Below are positions 1 to 8,614 of a stretch of 64,000 nt of DNA, one piece after another. Source of the DNA: Pseudomonas canadensis (GTDB lineage Bacteria; Pseudomonadota; Gammaproteobacteria; Pseudomonadales; Pseudomonadaceae); assembly GCF_000503215.1 (NCBI RefSeq), contig NZ_AYTD01000001.1, positions 434,001 to 498,000 of the forward strand. The letters are read 5' to 3'. The position numbers and the translations under genes are program-made. Under the pieces are notes generated by a model. That model was given only the letters and a program-made list of their open reading frames with translations. It was not told the DNA's origin and ran no database searches. The stretch's first letter is position 1. The number at the start of each line of letters is the position of its first letter.

Positions 1-1489
1 GGGCAGTTTTGCCGAAGGCCTGCACGGTGGTTTCCGAGAACGGCCCGCCGCCCTGGTCGGCCACCATCAGCATCACCACCTTGCCATTGCAGCTCAAGGA
101 GCGCAGCAACAGGTGTTCGCCGGTGAACAGGCGGCGCAGGATCGGCGGCAGCAAAGCCGAAAACTGCGCGTGGTTTTCAGGGTTGAGGCGTACTTGGGCG
201 GACTTTTCCAGCAAGCGCTGCAGCAACGTACTGTTGACCACATCCAGGCTCAAATTGGCCGCATCCTTGGGCAGGCCATCGGCCTGGTGCACACGCAAGG
301 TGCTCATGGCGCGGTCAGCCATCAACAACATGACCCGCTGCATACCACTGGCCACCAGGGCCTCCTTGGCGCAGGTGGTCAGGTGCATGGCGTTGGCAAA
401 GCGGCTAGGCTCTACCAGCAGCTCGGTGCAGCGCTTGCGCCACACGGCCAGGGCCTCGGCAGTGGGCGGCGGCGCTGGGAGCAGGCCGCGATGAATCTTC
501 TGTACATGCCACGGCCAGATCAGCGACAGCGCCGGGTGCCAGAGGTCGGGCATCAAGGCGGTGCGGGCGCTGGTGACAGCCTGTTGGTGGACCAGTTGCT
601 GCACCTCGCCCAAAGGCTGTTGCAGGTACAGCGCAGTGAGCAATTGCCAGCGTTCGGTGTGCGGGCAGGTCCAGGACTCCTGGGCCGACATCGCCAGGCC
701 GTTGGCCAGCAGCACGGTGTTGGCCGGCTGGTTCAACCAGCGGCGCAGATTGGGTTCGGCGTCGAGCAATTGCTGGTGGCGCAATGGGTCGTCCTCGCGG
801 GTGATGTGCAGCGCCTTGACCAGCAAGCGTTTCTCGCTCATCAGCAGCTTGTAGCCCTGGGATACCCAGATCGGTAAGTGCCAGGCTTCTGTCAGGGCGA
901 CGCACAGGTCCAGCAAGCGCACGCCGAACAACGCTTGCTCGACCTCGCGCGCCGATTGGCCTTTGTGGATCACCCGCAGTTCCCATTCTTCGAGGAGTTT
1001 GGGGTAGGCGACCGCCATCGGCCACAGCGGCGACAGAAACAGCAGGCTGCCCCAGTGAATGTCCTGCCACAGTCGCGCCAGGCGGCTGCCGAACAAACCG
1101 TTGGCTTGTTGCGACGCGTGCTGGCTCACCAGCAACAATTGGCGCAACGCCACGGGAATCTCGTTGGCCGGCACCGACGGCAGGCGTGCCAGCAGTTCTT
1201 CGGCGCGCTTGAGGCCCAGGCGATTGAGCGCGACTTCGAGGTTTTCCGCCGGTTCCGCCAGGCTGCCATGGGTGTGGCTGTTGGCCTCGCGCATCACGCT
1301 GAGCACGAGCGCCGGGCTGCTTTGCATCAGCTCGGCAATATCTCGCAATGAACTGCGGCTGTCGCGGATGCCTTTGCACACACGGTCGTGGCTGGCCTGG
1401 GGCACAGGCAGCAGCACATCGTCCAGGCGCTTGACCCAAGCGGCGAGAGAGGTCGGTTTTGCAGTTGGCACTGTCGTTTCATTAGCCAT
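1..1489 (-). CDS. HDOD-domain signalling protein (3' end cut off by the window)
   Basis: The frame is open from an ATG at 1489 (protein starts MANETTVPTAK) to the window edge, so at least 496 residues are present and the C-terminus is missing. Residues about 20-105 show the HDOD pattern: an LPVPQ start, a helix with DIAELMQSSPALVLSVMREANS, then a helix with ALNRLGLKRAEELL. HDOD proteins are HD-superfamily relatives without the metal-binding HD pair and act as signalling or scaffold proteins; no enzymatic activity is expected. The rest of the protein is helical without a recognised domain. It is divergent from motA, with 166 bases between the two starts, so a role near motility or signalling is an inference from position only. 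Confidence 0.8.
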   Translation of the reverse strand, partial: MANETTVPTAKPTSLAAWVKRLDDVLLPVPQASHDRVCKGIRDSRSSLRDIAELMQSSPALVLSVMREANSHTHGSLAEPAENLEVALNRLGLKRAEELLARLPSVPANEIPVALRQLLLVSQHASQQANGLFGSRLARLWQDIHWGSLLFLSPLWPMAVAYPKLLEEWELRVIHKGQSAREVEQALFGVRLLDLCVALTEAWHLPIWVSQGYKLLMSEKRLLVKALHITREDDPLRHQQLLDAEPNLRRWLNQPANTVLLANGLAMSAQESWTCPHTERWQLLTALYLQQPLGEVQQLVHQQAVTSARTALMPDLWHPALSLIWPWHVQKIHRGLLPAPPPTAEALAVWRKRCTELLVEPSRFANAMHLTTCAKEALVASGMQRVMLLMADRAMSTLRVHQADGLPKDAANLSLDVVNSTLLQRLLEKSAQVRLNPENHAQFSALLPPILRRLFTGEHLLLRSLSCNGKVVMLMVADQGGGPFSETTVQAFGKTA

Positions 1490-1561
1490 GATAGGGGCGC
1501 GATCATCACTTGCGGTCTACACGCCCGGAGCGGGCCGAACTGGCTTTTCGCCTTAACGGGC

Positions 1562-1588
1562 TATAGTCTGGCGCAGTTTTGCCGATAA
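1562..1588 (+). promoter_or_regulatory. FliA (sigma-28) promoter for motAB
   Basis: TATAGTCT at 1562-1569, an 11-base spacer and a perfect GCCGATAA at 1581-1588 match the sigma-28 consensus TAAAGTTT-N11-GCCGATAA (6/8 and 8/8). It lies about 70 bases before motA and points toward it. Late flagellar and stator genes are known FliA targets, so the assignment fits function as well as sequence. Confidence 0.85.
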
Positions 1589-1655
1589 GTAGAACAAGAG
1601 TTTTCTGCTACACCCAATATGTCCATGAACCCGACGGCGCAAGTACTCATCCCCT

Positions 1656-2507
1656 ATGGCTAAAATTATCGGCATCATCGTCGTCATCGCAAGCGTGCTC
1701 GGTGGCTACGTCCTGTCCCACGGTAAAATTGCTGCGTTGATCCAGCCCTTCGAAGTGCTGATCATCGGTGGTGCGGCGTTCGGCGCATTCTTGCAGGCCA
1801 ACCCCGGCTACATGACCATGCACGTGGTCAAGAAGTCCCTGGGCATGTTCGGTTCGCGCTTCACCCACACCTTCTATCTGGAGGTTCTGGGCCTGGTCTA
1901 CGAGATCCTCAACAAAAGCCGCCGCGAAGGCATGATGGCCATCGAGGCTGACATCGAAGATGCCGCCGCCAGCCCGATTTTCGCCAAGTACCCGGCCGTG
2001 CTCAAAGATGAGCGCATGACCGCCTACATCTGTGACTACCTGCGCATCATGTCCTCCGGCAACATGGCCCCCCATGAGCTGGAAGGTCTGTTCGACATGG
2101 AATTGTTCAGCCTTAAAGAAGAGCTGGAGCATCCCTCCCACGCCGTGACAGGGATCGCTGACGGTATGCCGGGGTTCGGTATCGTTGCGGCGGTACTCGG
2201 TATTGTGGTGACCATGGCGTCCCTGGGTGAGGGCGACCAGGCTGCCATCGGTATGCACGTCGGTGCGGCACTGGTCGGAACCTTCTTCGGTATTCTCGCG
2301 GCCTACGGCTTCTTCGGCCCGCTGGCCACCTCCCTGGCCCATGACGCCAAGGAAGAAATCAACCTGTACGAATCGATCAAGGCCAGCTTGGTCGCCTCAG
2401 CCTCCGGCATGCCGCCGTCGCTGGCGGTGGAATTCGGCCGCAAGGTGCTGTACCCGAAACATCGCCCAAGCTTCGCCGAGCTGGAACAAGCGGTTCGCGG
2501 TCGCTAA
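1656..2507 (+). CDS. motA: Flagellar stator protein MotA
   Basis: Inner-membrane subunit of the MotA5B2 proton channel that drives flagellar rotation. The 283-residue protein has the family length and layout: two N-terminal membrane helices (residues about 4-20 and 30-50), a cytoplasmic loop with the charged torque region (near RREGMMAIE), and two C-terminal helices including PGFGIVAAVLGIV and GAALVGTFFGILAAYG. motB starts 3 bases after its stop, so the two are co-transcribed, from the FliA promoter upstream. Pseudomonads also carry a second stator, MotCD; the length and the neighbours rsgA and orn match the MotAB locus. The start ATG has only a weak Shine-Dalgarno sequence (AAGTACT). Confidence 0.97.
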   Translation: MAKIIGIIVVIASVLGGYVLSHGKIAALIQPFEVLIIGGAAFGAFLQANPGYMTMHVVKKSLGMFGSRFTHTFYLEVLGLVYEILNKSRREGMMAIEADIEDAAASPIFAKYPAVLKDERMTAYICDYLRIMSSGNMAPHELEGLFDMELFSLKEELEHPSHAVTGIADGMPGFGIVAAVLGIVVTMASLGEGDQAAIGMHVGAALVGTFFGILAAYGFFGPLATSLAHDAKEEINLYESIKASLVASASGMPPSLAVEFGRKVLYPKHRPSFAELEQAVRGR

Positions 2508-2510
2508 GCC

Positions 2511-3530
2511 ATGGAAAACAACCAGCCGATAATCATCAAGCGCGTCAAGCGCTTCGCTGCGGGGCACCATGGCGGCGCCTGGAAAATCGCCTTCGCCGAC
2601 TTTGCGACGGCGATGATGGCGTTCTTTCTGGTGTTGTGGCTGATGTCCACCGCCACGCCGGAACAGAAGATCGCCATCGCCGGTTACTTCAAAGACCCGA
2701 TTGGTTTCTCGGAAAGCGGCACGCCCTTCGTTATCGACCTGGGCGGTTCGCCGCAGTTGGCGCCTGAGCGCACCATCAACCCGGAAGTGCAGACCGAATC
2801 GCCCCAGGAAAAAATCCCGATCGAGCGCGACACGGTCGAGTCCATGGCCGAACAGGTCGAGCAGGAGCGCCTTGAACTGTTGCTGCAAGAACTGCAGACC
2901 AAGGTTGAGGAAAACCCGCAACTGCTGAAATTCAAGGACCAGATTTCCTTCGAGATCACGCCTGAAGGTTTGCGTATCCAGATCACCGACGCGGCCAACC
3001 GGCCGATGTTCGACTCCGGCAGTGCACGCTTGAAGCCGTACTTTGAAGACATCCTGCTGGCCATGGCCGACACCATCAAGGCAGTGCCGAACAAGATCAG
3101 CATCAGCGGCCACACCGACGCCAAGCCGTACGCAGGCCAGGGTGACTTCGGCAACTGGGAACTCTCGGCCAACCGCGCCAATGCCGCTCGCCGCGCGCTG
3201 GTAGCCGGCAGCTATCCGGACCCGCAAGTGGCGCGTGTCGTGGGCTTCGCTTCATCGCAGTTGTTTGATCATCAAGACCCGTTCAACCCGGTCAACCGCC
3301 GGATCGACATCGTAGTGCTGACCAAAAAGGCCCAGCGTGCGATTGAGGGTGATCAGCCGCCAGCGCCGCAACCCACCCAAGGTGCAGGCGCACCGGGTGA
3401 AGTACCGGTCGACCCGAACGCCATTCCGCCAGGGCAAGAGCCTCTGCCGGCGCATGAGCTGCGCCAGAAGCTGAATTTGTTTGATGATGGTGGGGTGAAG
3501 GATCCTACGGTGCCGGGTACGGGTTCGTAA
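2511..3530 (+). CDS. motB: Flagellar stator protein MotB
   Basis: Second stator subunit, which anchors the motor to peptidoglycan. A short basic cytoplasmic N-terminus is followed by one membrane helix (residues about 27-46). This helix carries the proton-accepting aspartate, D30, in AFADFATAMMAFF. A plug/linker follows, then an OmpA-like peptidoglycan-binding domain (about 150-275) with the ISGHTDAKPY and NRRIDIVV motifs. A proline-rich tail of about 60 residues ends the 339-residue protein. It lies 3 bases after motA and is followed by a strong terminator, so motAB is a two-gene operon. Confidence 0.97.
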   Translation: MENNQPIIIKRVKRFAAGHHGGAWKIAFADFATAMMAFFLVLWLMSTATPEQKIAIAGYFKDPIGFSESGTPFVIDLGGSPQLAPERTINPEVQTESPQEKIPIERDTVESMAEQVEQERLELLLQELQTKVEENPQLLKFKDQISFEITPEGLRIQITDAANRPMFDSGSARLKPYFEDILLAMADTIKAVPNKISISGHTDAKPYAGQGDFGNWELSANRANAARRALVAGSYPDPQVARVVGFASSQLFDHQDPFNPVNRRIDIVVLTKKAQRAIEGDQPPAPQPTQGAGAPGEVPVDPNAIPPGQEPLPAHELRQKLNLFDDGGVKDPTVPGTGS

Positions 3531-3541
3531 GCTTTACACAT

Positions 3542-3570
3542 AAAAAGGCCGCGATGATCGCGGCCTTTTT
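3542..3570 (+). terminator. Rho-independent terminator after motB
   Basis: AAAAAGGCCGCG-ATGAT-CGCGGCCTTTTT forms a near-perfect GC-rich stem with an A-run before and a T-run after, so it can work in both directions, serving motB and possibly the convergent rsgA. Confidence 0.92.
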
Positions 3571-3578
3571 ATACCTGC

Positions 3579-3679
3579 CTGTAGGAGTGAGCTTGCTCGC
3601 GAAAGCGTCAACGATAACGCGTTCATCCAGGATGCCCACGTCGTCTGTGTGTTCTTCGCGGGCAAGCTCGCTCCTACAG
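3579..3679. repeat. REP pair (GTAGGAGTGAGCTTGCTCGCG type)
   Basis: Two inverted REP units, CTGTAGGAGTGAGCTTGCTCGCGAA and TTCGCGGGCAAGCTCGCTCC, flank about 50 bases. Each unit is itself a hairpin. A close relative lies at 52694-52795. It sits between the convergent motB and rsgA. Confidence 0.85.
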
Positions 3680-3689
3680 CGGCGGTGGT

Positions 3690-4721
3690 TTAGTAACTGC
3701 TCTCCGGCAAACTCGCAATAATCGACCGATAGCTATTCATCCGTTGCTGCTGCACACGCCCATCCTCCAGCGCCTTGAGCAACGCACAGCCCGGCTCGCG
3801 GTCGTGTTTGCAGTCGCGGAAGCGGCAAGTGCCGATCAGGTCGTTGAACTCGATAAAGCCCGCTTCCACATCGCTGCGGCTGACGTGGCCAAGGCCGAAT
3901 TCGCGGATGCCTGGGGAGTCGATCAACTCACCGCCGCCGGGGAAATGGAACAACCGCGCGGTGGTGGTGGTGTGGGTGCCCTGGCCGGACAGTTCCGACA
4001 GCGGGCCCACACGGGTGTCGACTTCCGGCAGCAGGCTGTTGACCAGCGAGGATTTGCCCACGCCCGACTGGCCGACAAACACGCTGATGCGCCCGTCCAA
4101 CTGCTGTTGCAGCTGTTCCATGCCATTGCCGTGATGCGCCGAAACTTCCAGCACCGGGTAGCCGAGCGTGCGGTATACCGCCAGCAAGGCATTCAGCGCG
4201 GGAGCGTTTTGCTCGTCGATCAGGTCGAATTTGTTCAACAGCAACAGTGGGCGAATGCCAGCGTGCTCGGCTGCGACCAGGTAGCGGTCGATCAGGTTGG
4301 CATGCGGCTCCGGCAGCGGCGCGAACACGATGACGATCATGTCGACGTTGGCCGCCACCGGCTTGAGTTGGCCGCGGCTGTCCGGGCGACGCAGTTCGGT
4401 GGTACGTGGCAACTGGGCAACGATCACGCCGATGCCCTGGTTGCCGGCGCGCCAGACCACTTTGTCGCCGGTGACCAGCGCCGGCAGGTTGGCGCGCAAG
4501 TGGCAACGGGAGACCGAGCCTGCGAGTTCGCCTTCCAGCGCCTCGACCTCGACCTGCACACCAAAGTGCGCGATCACCAGGCCCGTTTGCTCGGGGCCCA
4601 GGTCGCCGCCTTCAAGCGCTTCTACGGCGGAGGATTCACGTTTGGCGGCGCGAGCGGCGCGTTCACCTTGAATCTTTTCGATGCGCCAGTTTTGGCGACG
4701 ATTGAGCTGGCGTTTGGCCAT
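3690..4721 (-). CDS. rsgA: Small ribosomal subunit biogenesis GTPase RsgA
   Basis: Circularly permuted GTPase that checks late maturation of the 30S subunit. In 343 residues the motifs come in permuted order: an OB-fold N-terminal half, G4 NKFD (163-166), G1 GQSGVGKS (217-224), the G2 region GTHTTTT, and G3 DSPG (268-271). A zinc knuckle follows with C299, C304, H306 and C312. The chosen ATG at 4721 gives [10 protein letters not shown], the usual start; an in-frame ATG eight codons upstream has less support. It is divergent from orn, a neighbour conserved in pseudomonads. The 3' end abuts the REP pair. Confidence 0.96.
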   Translation of the reverse strand: MAKRQLNRRQNWRIEKIQGERAARAAKRESSAVEALEGGDLGPEQTGLVIAHFGVQVEVEALEGELAGSVSRCHLRANLPALVTGDKVVWRAGNQGIGVIVAQLPRTTELRRPDSRGQLKPVAANVDMIVIVFAPLPEPHANLIDRYLVAAEHAGIRPLLLLNKFDLIDEQNAPALNALLAVYRTLGYPVLEVSAHHGNGMEQLQQQLDGRISVFVGQSGVGKSSLVNSLLPEVDTRVGPLSELSGQGTHTTTTARLFHFPGGGELIDSPGIREFGLGHVSRSDVEAGFIEFNDLIGTCRFRDCKHDREPGCALLKALEDGRVQQQRMNSYRSIIASLPESSY

Positions 4722-4829
4722 TGGTGTTCCGTGTCGATAATGCAAAGGTTGGGTAAAACGGTGGCGAGTCTAGCACGCCCCCGCCTGCTAAACTGCGCAG
4801 CTACGCCAAGGTGCCAAGAGAATCAAGCC

Positions 4830-5372
4830 ATGCAAAACCCACAGAACCTGATTTGGATCGATCTGGAAATGACCGGTCTGAACCCCGACACCGATGTCAT
4901 CATCGAGATGGCGACGATTGTCACCGACAGCAACCTCAACACCTTGGCCGAAGGTCCGGTGATCGCCATCCACCACAGCGACGCCGTGCTCGCCACCATG
5001 GACGAGTGGAACACCCGCACCCACGGTAACTCCGGCCTGACCCAGCGCGTGCGCGACAGCCGCGTCAGCATGGCCGAAGCCGAAGCCGAAACCATCGCCT
5101 TCCTGGAAAAGTGGGTGCCTAAGGGCAAGTCGCCGATCTGCGGCAACAGCATCTGCCAGGACCGTCGTTTCCTTTATACGCACATGAAGGCGCTGGAAAG
5201 CTACTTCCACTACCGCAACCTGGATGTGTCCACGCTTAAAGAGCTGGCCGCGCGTTGGGCGCCGGAAGTCAAAGACAGCTTCCATAAAGGCAGCACTCAC
5301 CTGGCGTTGGACGATATCCGCGAGTCGATTGCCGAGCTGCAGCATTACCGCAAGCATTTCATCAAGGCTTGA
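4830..5372 (+). CDS. orn: Oligoribonuclease Orn
   Basis: DEDDh 3'-5' exonuclease that degrades 2-5 nt RNAs and, in Pseudomonas, the pGpG product of c-di-GMP breakdown. At 180 residues it has the family length. Exo I is WIDLEMTGL (D11, E13 region), Exo II holds the conserved [11 protein letters not shown], and Exo III includes [11 protein letters not shown] with the catalytic His and Asp. The frame stays open more than a kilobase upstream, antisense to rsgA, but the ATG at 4830 ([11 protein letters not shown]) is the recognised start. Short intergenic space with rsgA suggests divergent promoters in 4722-4829. Confidence 0.97.
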   Translation: MQNPQNLIWIDLEMTGLNPDTDVIIEMATIVTDSNLNTLAEGPVIAIHHSDAVLATMDEWNTRTHGNSGLTQRVRDSRVSMAEAEAETIAFLEKWVPKGKSPICGNSICQDRRFLYTHMKALESYFHYRNLDVSTLKELAARWAPEVKDSFHKGSTHLALDDIRESIAELQHYRKHFIKA

Positions 5373-5383
5373 TGACCGTCATC

Positions 5384-5453
5384 CTGTAGGAGCCCGGCTT
5401 GCCGGCGATGGCGCCCCAAAGATCGCCATCGCCGGCAAGCCGGACGCCACAGG
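5384..5453. repeat. REP pair (GTAGGAGCCCGGCTTGCCGGCGATGG type)
   Basis: CTGTAGGAGCCCGGCTTGCCGG and the inverted CCGGCAAGCCGGACGCCACAGG face each other around a short spacer. It lies between orn and the TRIC-like gene. Confidence 0.8.
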
Positions 5454-5541
5454 ATCGAGTTTGCGGCAGATAATGGCTTGCCCTCTTTTGGTGCCATCAG
5501 CAAATGATTAGACTGCCGGCCTCTTTGCAAGGATCGCCATC

Positions 5542-6156
5542 ATGCTGCTGATGCTCTACCTCATCGCCATCACTGCCGAAGCCATGACCGGCGCGCTGTC
5601 GGCCGGGCGGCGCGGCATGGACTGGTTTGGTGTAGTGCTGATCGCCTGCGTCACAGCGTTGGGCGGTGGATCGGTGCGCGACGTGCTGCTCGGGCATTAC
5701 CCGCTGACCTGGGTCAAACACCCGGAGTACCTGGTGCTGACCTCGATTGCCGCACTGGTGACGATCTTTATCGCACCGCTGATGCGTCGTCTGCGCTCGT
5801 TGTTCCTGGCGCTGGACGCCGTGGGCCTGGTGGCGTTCACCCTGATTGGTTGCATGACCGCGTTGGAGATGGGCCACGGCATGCTGGTGGCGTCGGTCAG
5901 TGGTGTGATCACTGGAGTTTTCGGTGGCATCCTGCGAGACATCTTCTGCAACGATATCCCGCTGATCTTCCGCCGCGAGCTTTACGCCAGCGTGTCGTTC
6001 CTAGCCGCCTGGTTCTACATGCTCTGCCTTTATCTGGAGCTGCCCAGCGAGCAGTCGATCCTGCTGACCCTGTTCAGCGGCTTTCTATTGCGGCTGCTGG
6101 CGATCCGTTTTCACTGGGAAATGCCCAAGTTCGTCTACAACGACGACGTGCACTAG
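5542..6156 (+). CDS. TRIC/UPF0126 family membrane channel protein
   Basis: 204-residue inner-membrane protein with seven predicted hydrophobic helices arranged as two repeats. Each repeat carries the family signature: GGGSVRDVLLG (about residue 34) and GGILRDIFCN (about 130). Bacterial members of this family (YadS/YicG type, prokaryotic TRIC homologues) form trimeric monovalent-cation channels. Which ion it moves here cannot be told from the sequence. It is convergent with queG; the two genes overlap by 4 bases at their stops. Confidence 0.88.
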   Translation: MLLMLYLIAITAEAMTGALSAGRRGMDWFGVVLIACVTALGGGSVRDVLLGHYPLTWVKHPEYLVLTSIAALVTIFIAPLMRRLRSLFLALDAVGLVAFTLIGCMTALEMGHGMLVASVSGVITGVFGGILRDIFCNDIPLIFRRELYASVSFLAAWFYMLCLYLELPSEQSILLTLFSGFLLRLLAIRFHWEMPKFVYNDDVH

Positions 6157-7217
6157 CGCGTAGCGTGCTGGTTCAGCGCCCATTCCACATGCTCTCGTAC
6201 CAATTCCGAGGGGTAATCCCGGCGCGCCTTCAAGGCTTCCAGCACTGGAATGCTCGACGGCGCATTGCCCAGGCCCACCGCAAGATTGCGCAGCCAGCGC
6301 TCGTAGCCGGCGCGACGCAGCGGTGAGCCTTCGGTGCTGCTTAGGAATTTATCCTCGTCCCACATAAACAGTTCGGCCAACTCCGCGTTATCCAGATTGT
6401 GGCGTGGCTTGAAATCGCTTTCAGCGGTAGGGCGGGCGAAACGATTCCATGGGCACACGATCTGACAGTCATCGCAACCGAACACACGGTTGCCGATCAG
6501 GGGGCGCAGCTCCTCGGGGATCGCGTTCTTCAGCTCGATGGTCAGGTAGGAAATGCAGCGTCGGGCGTCCAGTACGTAAGGGCCGACGAAGGCATTGGTG
6601 GGGCAGATATCCAGGCAAGCAGTGCAACGGCCGCAATGTTCGGTGCTGTGGGGCGCGTCGATCGGCAGCGGCAAGTCGACAAACAGTTCGCTGAGGAAGA
6701 AATAGCTGCCGGCCTTGCGATTGAGGACCAGGGTGTTTTTACCGATCCAGCCCAGCCCGGCTTTTTCGGCGATGGCTTTTTCCAGCACAGGCGCGCTGTC
6801 GACAAAGGCGCGGAAGCCGAAAGGGCCGATCTGCGCTTGAATGCGGTCGGCCAGTTGCTGCACGCGCTTGCGGATCAGCTTGTGGTAGTCGCGGCCCAAG
6901 GCGTAGCGGGAGATATAGGCTTTTTCCGGCTTGGCCAGCAATTGGGCCATTTGCGTATCGCCCGGCAGGTAGTCCATGCGCAGCGACACCACGCGCAAGG
7001 TGCCCGGCACCAGTTCGTCGGGGTGGGAGCGTTTGCTGCCGTGGGCGCCCATGTAGTCCATCTCGCCGTGGTAGCCCGCGTCGAGCCAGCGTTGCAGGTG
7101 CTGCTCATGCTCGGCGAGGTCCAGGCCGCTGATGCCGACTTGTTGAAAGCCCAGCTCGCGGCCCCAGTCTTTGATCGATTGGGCGAGGGCGGGAAGATCG
7201 GACGTAATAGCAGGCAT
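6153..7217 (-). CDS. queG: Epoxyqueuosine reductase QueG
   Basis: Last step of queuosine synthesis in tRNA: reduces epoxyqueuosine to queuosine using cobalamin and two [4Fe-4S] clusters. The 354 residues contain a cobalamin-binding N-terminal half with YALGRDYHK and the two ferredoxin-like cysteine clusters CGRCTACLDICP and CDDCQIVCPWN, then a C-terminal HEAT-like segment (RRAGYERWLRNLAVGLGN). The start ATG at 7217 (MPAITSDLPALAQ) is chosen over upstream in-frame codons because it begins the conserved domain. It is divergent from nnrD with 63 bases between starts, and its stop overlaps that of the TRIC-like gene. Confidence 0.95.
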   Translation of the reverse strand: MPAITSDLPALAQSIKDWGRELGFQQVGISGLDLAEHEQHLQRWLDAGYHGEMDYMGAHGSKRSHPDELVPGTLRVVSLRMDYLPGDTQMAQLLAKPEKAYISRYALGRDYHKLIRKRVQQLADRIQAQIGPFGFRAFVDSAPVLEKAIAEKAGLGWIGKNTLVLNRKAGSYFFLSELFVDLPLPIDAPHSTEHCGRCTACLDICPTNAFVGPYVLDARRCISYLTIELKNAIPEELRPLIGNRVFGCDDCQIVCPWNRFARPTAESDFKPRHNLDNAELAELFMWDEDKFLSSTEGSPLRRAGYERWLRNLAVGLGNAPSSIPVLEALKARRDYPSELVREHVEWALNQHATR

Positions 7218-7280
7218 GAGACACGGGAAACCACAGGTTAGATGCGTATAATTCTGCCAGACATCGGAGCTTGAAGACGC

Positions 7281-8141
7281 ATGCCGCAGACAAAACACGC
7301 AATAACCGACGTACAGCCCCTCTTGCACGGCCATCTGCCGCAACTGGCGGCGCGTTCCCCGGACGCCCATAAAGGCCAGTTTGGCCACCTGTTAGTCATT
7401 GGCGGCGACCGCGGCTTTGGCGGCGCAGCCTTGCTGAGCGCCGAAAGTGCCTTGCGCAGTGGTGCGGGGATGGTGTCCCTGGCGACGCGCCTGGAACACG
7501 TGTCGGCCGCTTTGGCCCGCTTGCCGGAAGTCATGACCGTCGGCGTGAGTTCGGCCAATCAACTGATGGGCCTGTTGGAAAAGATCTCGGTCATTGTGAT
7601 CGGGCCTGGGCTGGGTGACGCGTCCTGGGGTAAAAGCCTGCTGTCCGTCGCCTCCAACGCGAAGCAGCCACAAGTCTGGGATGCCGACGCCTTGAACCAA
7701 CTTGCCAGTGGCGGCGTCAGCTTGCCGGCCAACTGCGTGATCACCCCGCATCCAGGGGAAGCCGCGCGGTTGCTGGGTATTTCGACAGCCGAGGTTCAGG
7801 CCGATCGTCTTAAGGTGGCGCGCGCGTTGAGTCAGACATTCAATGCAGTGGCTATCCTCAAGGGGGCTGGAACTTTGATTGCCAGTCCGGACGGACGTGT
7901 TTCACGGTGTGACCAGGGCCATCCAGCGATGGCAACGGCGGGCCTGGGTGATGTCCTGGCCGGTCTGGTGGGCGCGTTGCTGGCCCAGGGCATGCCGGCT
8001 TATGAGGCAAGCTGCCTGGCCGTGTGGTTGCACGCCACGGCGGGAGATCGCCAGGGCACCTTTGGTCGCGGCTTGGCCGCCAGCGACCTGATACCCGCCA
8101 TTCGTCAATTGCTGGAGGAACAGTCGCCGTGTCTGACCTAA
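7281..8141 (+). CDS. nnrD: ADP-dependent NAD(P)H-hydrate dehydratase (YjeF C-terminal domain)
   Basis: Repairs hydrated NAD(P)H (NADHX) in an ATP/ADP-dependent dehydration. The 286 residues are a single ribokinase-like domain with GPGLGD, DADALNQL, HPGEAARLLG, KGAGT and the catalytic GHPAMATAGLGDVL. The NnrE epimerase half that is fused in E. coli YjeF is absent, so this is the stand-alone dehydratase. It overlaps tsaE by 13 bases and heads the run nnrD-tsaE-amiB-mutL-miaA-hfq-hflX-hflKC. Confidence 0.9.
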   Translation: MPQTKHAITDVQPLLHGHLPQLAARSPDAHKGQFGHLLVIGGDRGFGGAALLSAESALRSGAGMVSLATRLEHVSAALARLPEVMTVGVSSANQLMGLLEKISVIVIGPGLGDASWGKSLLSVASNAKQPQVWDADALNQLASGGVSLPANCVITPHPGEAARLLGISTAEVQADRLKVARALSQTFNAVAILKGAGTLIASPDGRVSRCDQGHPAMATAGLGDVLAGLVGALLAQGMPAYEASCLAVWLHATAGDRQGTFGRGLAASDLIPAIRQLLEEQSPCLT

Positions 8142-8599
8142 TCCTTTTCCTGGCTGATGAAGAAGCCATGGTAGCGTTCGGGCAACGCATTGCGCAGGTG
8201 ACGGCCGGAGCCGGGCTGATCTTTCTGGAAGGCGATTTGGGGGCGGGCAAGACCACGCTGTCCCGAGGGATTATCCGAGGGTTGGGTCATACGGGAGCAG
8301 TAAAAAGCCCTACGTTCACCCTGGTAGAACCCTACGAGATCGGTGCAGTACGCGCCTTTCACTTTGACCTCTATCGTCTGGTGGACCCCGAAGAGCTGGA
8401 GTACATGGGGATCCGGGATTACTTCGATGAAGATGCGTTGTGCCTGATCGAGTGGCCAGATAAAGGCACAGGCTTTTTGCCAAAGCCTGACATGACCATT
8501 ACCATTACGCCGCATGAGCATGGACGTCAGTTGAAGTTGTTGCCCCAGAGCACGCGCGGCCAGTCTTGGTGCGCCGCTTTGGCATTGGAATTCAAATAA
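8129..8599 (+). CDS. tsaE: tRNA t6A threonylcarbamoyl transfer ATPase TsaE
   Basis: P-loop ATPase partner of TsaB/TsaD in making t6A37 of ANN-decoding tRNAs. Its 156 residues hold Walker A GDLGAGKTT, the switch-like KSPTFTLVEPY and the HFDLYRL segment typical of the family. The GTG at 8129 (VSDLILFLADEE) starts the domain and overlaps the nnrD stop, suggesting translational coupling; longer in-frame starts would lie deep inside nnrD. amiB follows 15 bases downstream. Confidence 0.95.
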   Translation: MSDLILFLADEEAMVAFGQRIAQVTAGAGLIFLEGDLGAGKTTLSRGIIRGLGHTGAVKSPTFTLVEPYEIGAVRAFHFDLYRLVDPEELEYMGIRDYFDEDALCLIEWPDKGTGFLPKPDMTITITPHEHGRQLKLLPQSTRGQSWCAALALEFK

Positions 8600-8614
8600 T
8601 TGGTGGGGTTAGGT

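Noticed and set aside
3744..4829. A long N-terminal extension in frame with orn
   Set aside because: It is antisense to rsgA; the orn family begins at the ATG at 4830 and the extension has no domain.
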